Assembly (NCBI GenBank): GCA_022791755.1
Contig: JAAVZR010000015.1
Span: 1 to 64,000, forward strand
Length of the DNA stretch: 64,000 nucleotides
Direction of reading: 5' to 3'
DNA from: Lachnospiraceae bacterium
Lineage (GTDB): Bacteria; Bacillota; Clostridia; Lachnospirales; Lachnospiraceae
The translations under genes were made by a program, and so were the position numbers. Position 1 is the first letter of the stretch, and each line of letters opens with the position of its first letter. Under the pieces are notes generated by a model that saw only the letters and a list, made by a program, of their open reading frames with translations, ran no database searches and had not been told where the DNA came from. Shown piece after piece: positions 60,106 to 64,000 of the stretch.

Positions 60106-61398
60106 CTACTCAAATTCTATCGTCGCCGGCGGCTTCGGGCTCATATCATAGCACACCCGATTCACGTTTTCCACCTCTGCCAGAATCCGCTGCGCAATTC
60201 GCTCCAGCACATCCCAGTCTACCCGCGGTACCGTGGCGCTCATGGCGTCCACCGTATTGACTGCCCGCAGGATCACCATATACTCAAAGCATCTGGCATT
60301 ATTCTTCACGCCCACCGATTTGAAATCCGGCACCACGGTAAAATACTGCCATATCTTCTTATCGAGCCCGGCCCGGGCAAATTCCTCCCGAAGGATCGCA
60401 TCCGACTCACGTACCGCCTCCAGCCGCTCTCTGGTGATCGCTCCCAGGCAGCGCACGCCCAGCCCCGGCCCCGGGAACGGCTGACGATACACCATGGAAG
60501 CCGGAAGGCCCAGCTCCAGCCCGCAGGCCCTCACCTCGTCCTTAAATAACTGCTTCAAAGGCTCCACCAGCTCAAACTGCAAATCCTCCGGCAGACCGCC
60601 CACATTGTGATGCGACTTTACCATCTTCGCCGTCTTCGTGCCGCTCTCGATGATATCCGGATAAATCGTCCCCTGGCCTAAGAAAGCGATGCCCTCCAGC
60701 TTTTTCGCCTCCTCCTCAAATACCCGGATGAACTCTCCGCCGATGATCTTGCGCTTCTCTTCCGGATCCGAAACACCGGCCAGTTTTCCCAGGAACCGAT
60801 CCGTGGCATCCACATAGATCAGGTTGGCATGAAGCTGGTTTTGGAATACTTCGATGACGCTTTCCGATTCATTCTTGCGCATCAGGCCATGATTGACATG
60901 AACACAGGTCAGCTGGCGGCCCACCGCCCGGATCAGTAACGCCGCCACCACCGAAGAATCCACGCCGCCGGACAGAGCCAAAAGCACCTTTTTGTCTCCC
61001 ACCTGCGCGCGAATCTGTTCCACCTGATCGTCGATGAAATTTTTCATATTCCAGTTGGCCTGGGCCCCACAGATATCGAACACGAAATCCCGCAGGGCCG
61101 CCGTATCCGGCATGACCTCCAGCCGCTTCTCACAGCGGGCCGTGGGATGGTCGATCGCCATCACCGGAAAACCGCACTCGTACAGCTCCGACGAAACCTC
61201 CACCGGCACGCCGTCCACCACCCGGTTTTCCCCGCCGTTCAGGATTACTCCCTTTACGTTGGGCAGCTCCCTTAACTCCTGCGGGCTTATATCATGGGGA
61301 TGAATCTCGCTGTACACCCCCAGCTCACGAACCATGCGGGCCAGCGCCGCATTCTCCGTGCTGCCCAAATCCAGAATCACAATCATATCCTGTTTCAT
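60106..61398 (-). CDS. guaA: GMP synthase with shortened, degenerate glutaminase domain
   Basis: The 430-residue protein has a full ATP pyrophosphatase domain (VLLALSGGVDSSVVAALL) and dimerisation domain (VYRQPFPGPGLGVRCLG, ending MSPKPPATIEFE), which convert XMP to GMP. The N-terminal glutamine amidotransferase part is only about 105 residues instead of about 190. The nucleophile motif GICYG is replaced by VMAIDHPTARCEK, and the His-Glu part (FHPEV) is absent. The enzyme should therefore depend on free ammonia or on a separate glutaminase. I believe related Lachnospiraceae carry the same form. RBS GGAGGAAG precedes ATG 61398. Confidence 0.88.
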   Translation of the reverse strand: MKQDMIVILDLGSTENAALARMVRELGVYSEIHPHDISPQELRELPNVKGVILNGGENRVVDGVPVEVSSELYECGFPVMAIDHPTARCEKRLEVMPDTAALRDFVFDICGAQANWNMKNFIDDQVEQIRAQVGDKKVLLALSGGVDSSVVAALLIRAVGRQLTCVHVNHGLMRKNESESVIEVFQNQLHANLIYVDATDRFLGKLAGVSDPEEKRKIIGGEFIRVFEEEAKKLEGIAFLGQGTIYPDIIESGTKTAKMVKSHHNVGGLPEDLQFELVEPLKQLFKDEVRACGLELGLPASMVYRQPFPGPGLGVRCLGAITRERLEAVRESDAILREEFARAGLDKKIWQYFTVVPDFKSVGVKNNARCFEYMVILRAVNTVDAMSATVPRVDWDVLERIAQRILAEVENVNRVCYDMSPKPPATIEFE

Positions 61399-61604
61399 TA
61401 TATATCTTCCTCCTCTTTTTTATAGCGGGCAAAATTCACAGCAGCGGCAGTCAAAGAAATCAATACTGTCAAAACATGCAGAGCCGCCAGCCAGCCCGGT
61501 GTCTCTTTATAGTAAAAATCCGCACCCACCGCTATGGTCCAGCAAGCAGCGTTAAAAAACCACAGAAGTGCAGCCATTAATAAAATATTTTTCCTCTTTA
61601 TCAT
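61398..61604 (-). CDS. Small two-helix membrane protein
   Basis: A 68-residue protein with two membrane helices (about 6-26 and 36-56) joined by a short loop (YYKETPGW), ending with a charged KKEEED tail. ATG 61604 has AGGAGCAGGGAG upstream. It ends at the guaA start, so the genes overlap by one base and may be co-transcribed. Function unknown. Confidence 0.65.
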   Translation of the reverse strand: MIKRKNILLMAALLWFFNAACWTIAVGADFYYKETPGWLAALHVLTVLISLTAAAVNFARYKKEEEDI

Positions 61605-61685
61605 ACGATCTCCCTGCTCCTTTCGCCGGTGCGGCTCAGGCCGCACTTTGCTTTACCGTCAGCGGCACCGTATGCCTGCGGAACG

Positions 61686-62972
61686 TCACTCCGCCCGGGA
61701 GCCGTACCGTCTCAGTATTCCTGCAAACACCAGACAGACCGTCAGCCCCATAATACCCAGGAGGAAAATCATCATCGCCGCACCGGCTCCCGGCCCCCGG
61801 CCAAACAGCCGGACGGCCAGACCATCCGCCCTATGAGCCATGATGGGCTCACAGACCATGTCCACCATCCATCCGCCGAAAAAATATCCGGCAGGGATCG
61901 TAAAAAACTGCAGAGCATTGCGGCAGGCATAGACCCTCCCCTGCATATTAACCGGTATCGTCCGGCGCAGGATCACATCCAGATTCGTATTCATCAGCGG
62001 CACCGGCAGGTAGCCCAGGATCTGAGCCACGCACCACAGCCCCGGCGTGCGGGACAGCGACATCAAAAAATTATCCGTGGTCAGGGAAAAGAACATCGTC
62101 AGAACAATGACCCGGACCCGGTCCCTGGGCGCCGGCAGGACGGAGGCCAGCAGACTCCCCGCCAGCATGGCGATCCCGGCAAAGGAAGTGACAACCCCCA
62201 AAACCGTCTCGCCCCCATTTTCCCGCGGCAGCACAAACGCCGGGAGGACAGCGTCAAAGGCGGAGGCTACCAGATTTACCCCGGCCAGAAACAGGATTAA
62301 AACCAGCACCAGCCGGTTCTCATACAGACACCGAAGCCCTGCTTTCGCAGATTGCAGGACGGTTTCCCTTGTCTCTGCCGTGCAGGCTTTTACCTGGGGG
62401 ATCTTCACTCCAAAAAGGAGGGCCAGAAATGCCGCCGCAAACGTGCCCAGATCCACGGCAATGACCATATCCATCCCGCCAAAGGCGTACAGGGACGTTG
62501 CCAGCATCGGATGCAGGATCGTGACCAGAGAACCGGAAAAAGCACGCAGGCCGCTGGTTTTCTGGTATAGCTCTTTCGGTGTAATCAGGGTGGCCGCCAC
62601 CTCGCTGGCCGGGTTCTGGACCGTATTCATCAATCCATTCACTGCGTTCAGCACATACAGATGCCATGGACAGAGAAGGCTTCCCTTCAGGAGACCAAAT
62701 ACCGCCAGACTGCATCCGGCCGCCAGCGTATCGCAGACCAGCATAGTCCTCTTCTTATCCCACCGGTCGCTTAAGGCTCCCGCAAAAATACTTGTGAGAA
62801 CATAGGGCACGTAGGAACAGACGGACAAGAGCGCCGTCCCAAGTGCCGATCCCGTCTCCTGATACAGCCACAGCGTGAGCGCAAAATTAGTCATCGCACT
62901 GCCTAACTGTGACAGGGCCTGTGTCGACCACAGGACATAAAAATCTTTTAAACCATATATTCTGTTTTTCAT
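61686..62972 (-). CDS. MFS transporter (drug/macrolide efflux type)
   Basis: The 428-residue protein has about twelve membrane helices. It carries the MFS loop motif GALSDRWDKKRTML between helices 2 and 3 and starts YGLKDFYVLWSTQALSQLGSA. The pattern is that of the Mef-like and EntS-like exporters. ATG 62972 follows AAGGAGC; a longer frame to 63008 is less likely. The long leader upstream contains hairpins and could mediate drug-induced attenuation, which is speculation. Confidence 0.88.
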   Translation of the reverse strand: MKNRIYGLKDFYVLWSTQALSQLGSAMTNFALTLWLYQETGSALGTALLSVCSYVPYVLTSIFAGALSDRWDKKRTMLVCDTLAAGCSLAVFGLLKGSLLCPWHLYVLNAVNGLMNTVQNPASEVAATLITPKELYQKTSGLRAFSGSLVTILHPMLATSLYAFGGMDMVIAVDLGTFAAAFLALLFGVKIPQVKACTAETRETVLQSAKAGLRCLYENRLVLVLILFLAGVNLVASAFDAVLPAFVLPRENGGETVLGVVTSFAGIAMLAGSLLASVLPAPRDRVRVIVLTMFFSLTTDNFLMSLSRTPGLWCVAQILGYLPVPLMNTNLDVILRRTIPVNMQGRVYACRNALQFFTIPAGYFFGGWMVDMVCEPIMAHRADGLAVRLFGRGPGAGAAMMIFLLGIMGLTVCLVFAGILRRYGSRAE

Positions 62973-63391
62973 TTTGACTTTGCTCCTTTGATTGGTATTC
63001 TGTTTCATCCATTCAAATGCAAAGTCCGAGGATATAGGTCTGTTTCAGACCGACCTCTCCATGCAGTATCCTCAAACCTTGCATGGAGCGTCTGCAATCA
63101 TCAGAATCACGGGAATCCCTCCTTCGCTCACGAAAACAGGTCTGTGATACGCCAGAACCACCCACCGCATCTTTCCATAGACCAGCCCGTATATTCCCCA
63201 CAGACAGATTATATCACTTCCTCTCCCAGTTGACCACCCCCAAAGCGAGGTATGGCAGCTGCGGATTCCAGGGACTCCGGGGCCGGATTTAAAAAAATAT
63301 GCTATAATTTTGTGGAAAAGCCGGATAATCATGTAGTGTTTGCCGCCGAAACCGTAGTATACAGATGAAACCCCAAAAGGAGGTGATGCGA
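62973..63391. other. Leader and divergent promoter region of MFS and sigma factor genes
   Basis: About 420 bases without a convincing gene. A tight hairpin GGTCTG-TTT-CAGACC (63037-63051) is nested within a weaker outer pair AGGATA / TATCCT, in the leader of the MFS gene. On the plus strand an extended -10, TGCTATAAT (TATAAT at 63303-63308), lies about 85 nt before the sigma factor. I see nothing else. Confidence 0.45.
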
Positions 63392-63952
63392 TTGCTGGAA
63401 GATGAAAAAATCATAGAATTGCTGTATGAGCGTTCCGAGCAGGGATTGCGGGAGCTGGACATAAAATACGGTAAAATCTGCCATCAGCTCTCATACCACA
63501 TTACGAACAATCAACAGGATGCACAGGAATGCGTCAACGACGCTTACCTGGGAGCATGGAACGCGATTCCCCCGGCAAAGCCTGCCCTGCTGTCGGCCTA
63601 TCTCTGCCGGATTGTCCGAAATCTTTCATTGAAAAGCTATTACAAAAAAGAAGCTGCCAAACGAAACAGTACCTATGCGGTGGCCATGGAGGAGATGGAA
63701 GCCTGTATCGCAGACCCAAACACGGTGGAGGCCCAGGTCGAAGCCCGGGAGCTGGCCCGTACGATTGAATGTTTTCTGGATACGCTGACGGTTGAAAATC
63801 GTGTTATTTTCATGCGCCGCTACTGGTTTGCCGACAGCTGCCGGGATATCGCCGGATTAGTGGGACTCAGTGAGAAAAATGTCTCCGTCCGGCTTACCCG
63901 CATCCGCCAGAAACTGAAAGTCTATTTAACAGAGAGAGGGGTATGGATATGA
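63392..63952 (+). CDS. RNA polymerase sigma-70-like (ECF-type) factor
   Basis: The 186-residue protein has region 2 (YGKICHQLSYHITNNQQDAQ, then ECVNDAYLGAWNAIPP) and region 4 (LTVENRVIFMRRYWFADSCR, then DIAGLVGLSEKNVSVRLTRI). The layout is ECF-like with an early acidic stretch. TTG 63392 lies 8 nt after AAGGAGG; ATG 63386 is too close to it. The next gene starts inside its last codons, as for a co-expressed anti-sigma or partner protein. Confidence 0.85.
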   Translation: MLEDEKIIELLYERSEQGLRELDIKYGKICHQLSYHITNNQQDAQECVNDAYLGAWNAIPPAKPALLSAYLCRIVRNLSLKSYYKKEAAKRNSTYAVAMEEMEACIADPNTVEAQVEARELARTIECFLDTLTVENRVIFMRRYWFADSCRDIAGLVGLSEKNVSVRLTRIRQKLKVYLTERGVWI

Positions 63953-64000
63953 ACTCTGATATATTTTCCAAAGCGATGAGCGAGATCAGCGAAAGCTATG
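63943..64000 (+). CDS. Partner protein of the sigma factor, N-terminus only
   Basis: ATG 63943 (or 63949) opens a frame MNSDIFSKAMSEISESY that runs off the right edge. It overlaps the sigma factor stop, the usual position of an anti-sigma factor or regulatory partner. Only 19 codons are visible, so identity cannot be given. Confidence 0.5.
   Translation, partial: MDMNSDIFSKAMSEISESY

Overview
The window reads as the chromosome of a GC-rich anaerobic Firmicute of the class Clostridia, most likely Lachnospiraceae. The evidence is the gene families and orders (MutS2, YhaM, RlmD with a clostridial C-terminal tail, a DnaD-DnaI-Prs operon, ROK glucokinase, a shortened clostridial-type GuaA), strong AGGAGG ribosome-binding sites and sigma-A promoters. 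I see no rRNA, tRNA or CRISPR array. The species call is inference.

Region 1 (1-4.8 kb) is a decayed mobilizable element. It holds a RhuM-like gene running off the left edge, a serine-recombinase gene cut after about 22 family-like codons, a small ORF, a MobV relaxase with its small HTH partner, the C-terminal part of a P4-type primase, and a 5'-truncated IS1634-family transposase. It abuts the 3' end of rlmD, a plausible integration site.

Region 2 (4.8-23 kb) is housekeeping. It contains a pseudo-HtrA/yhaM/rlmD operon; mutS2 followed by a two-component system, a MarR remnant and ftsH; a dnaD-dnaI-prs operon with a striking cluster of DnaA-box-like 9-mers upstream of it; murC and aroK; an AAA ATPase; and a small membrane protein.

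Region 3 (23-40.5 kb) is the most unusual part: a 17-gene, one-strand locus for a type VII (WXG100/ESX-like) secretion system. An EssC-type triple-ATPase carries an N-terminal FHA domain. Around it are four true WXG100 proteins, several WXG-like helical proteins, an EsaB/YukD ubiquitin-like protein, two probable EspG-like proteins, a DUF4176 protein and a candidate membrane-active substrate. It also encodes a PP2C phosphatase and a complete Ser/Thr kinase laid out as kinase, membrane helix, TPR. No EsaA, EssA or EssB gene is recognisable. A shared E-[KR]-TVSVY motif in the kinase and in a TPR lipoprotein could be the phosphothreonine ligand of the EssC FHA domain. This resembles the threonine-phosphorylation control of type VI secretion, but on a type VII machine.

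Region 4 (40.5-48 kb) carries an ABC exporter, glucokinase, a chemoreceptor with a consensus promoter, and a YyaL/DUF255 protein. Region 5 (48-60 kb) is an AT-richer accessory island: a BsuBI/PstI-type restriction-modification system with a GNAT gene, MarR plus nitroreductase, a two-component system with a FtsX-type ABC transporter, a frameshifted HTH gene, a DinJ-YoeB toxin-antitoxin pair and a SUKH/SMI1 protein. Region 6 (60-64 kb) returns to the core with an odd GMP synthase, a small membrane protein, an MFS exporter, and a sigma factor with its partner gene cut by the window edge.
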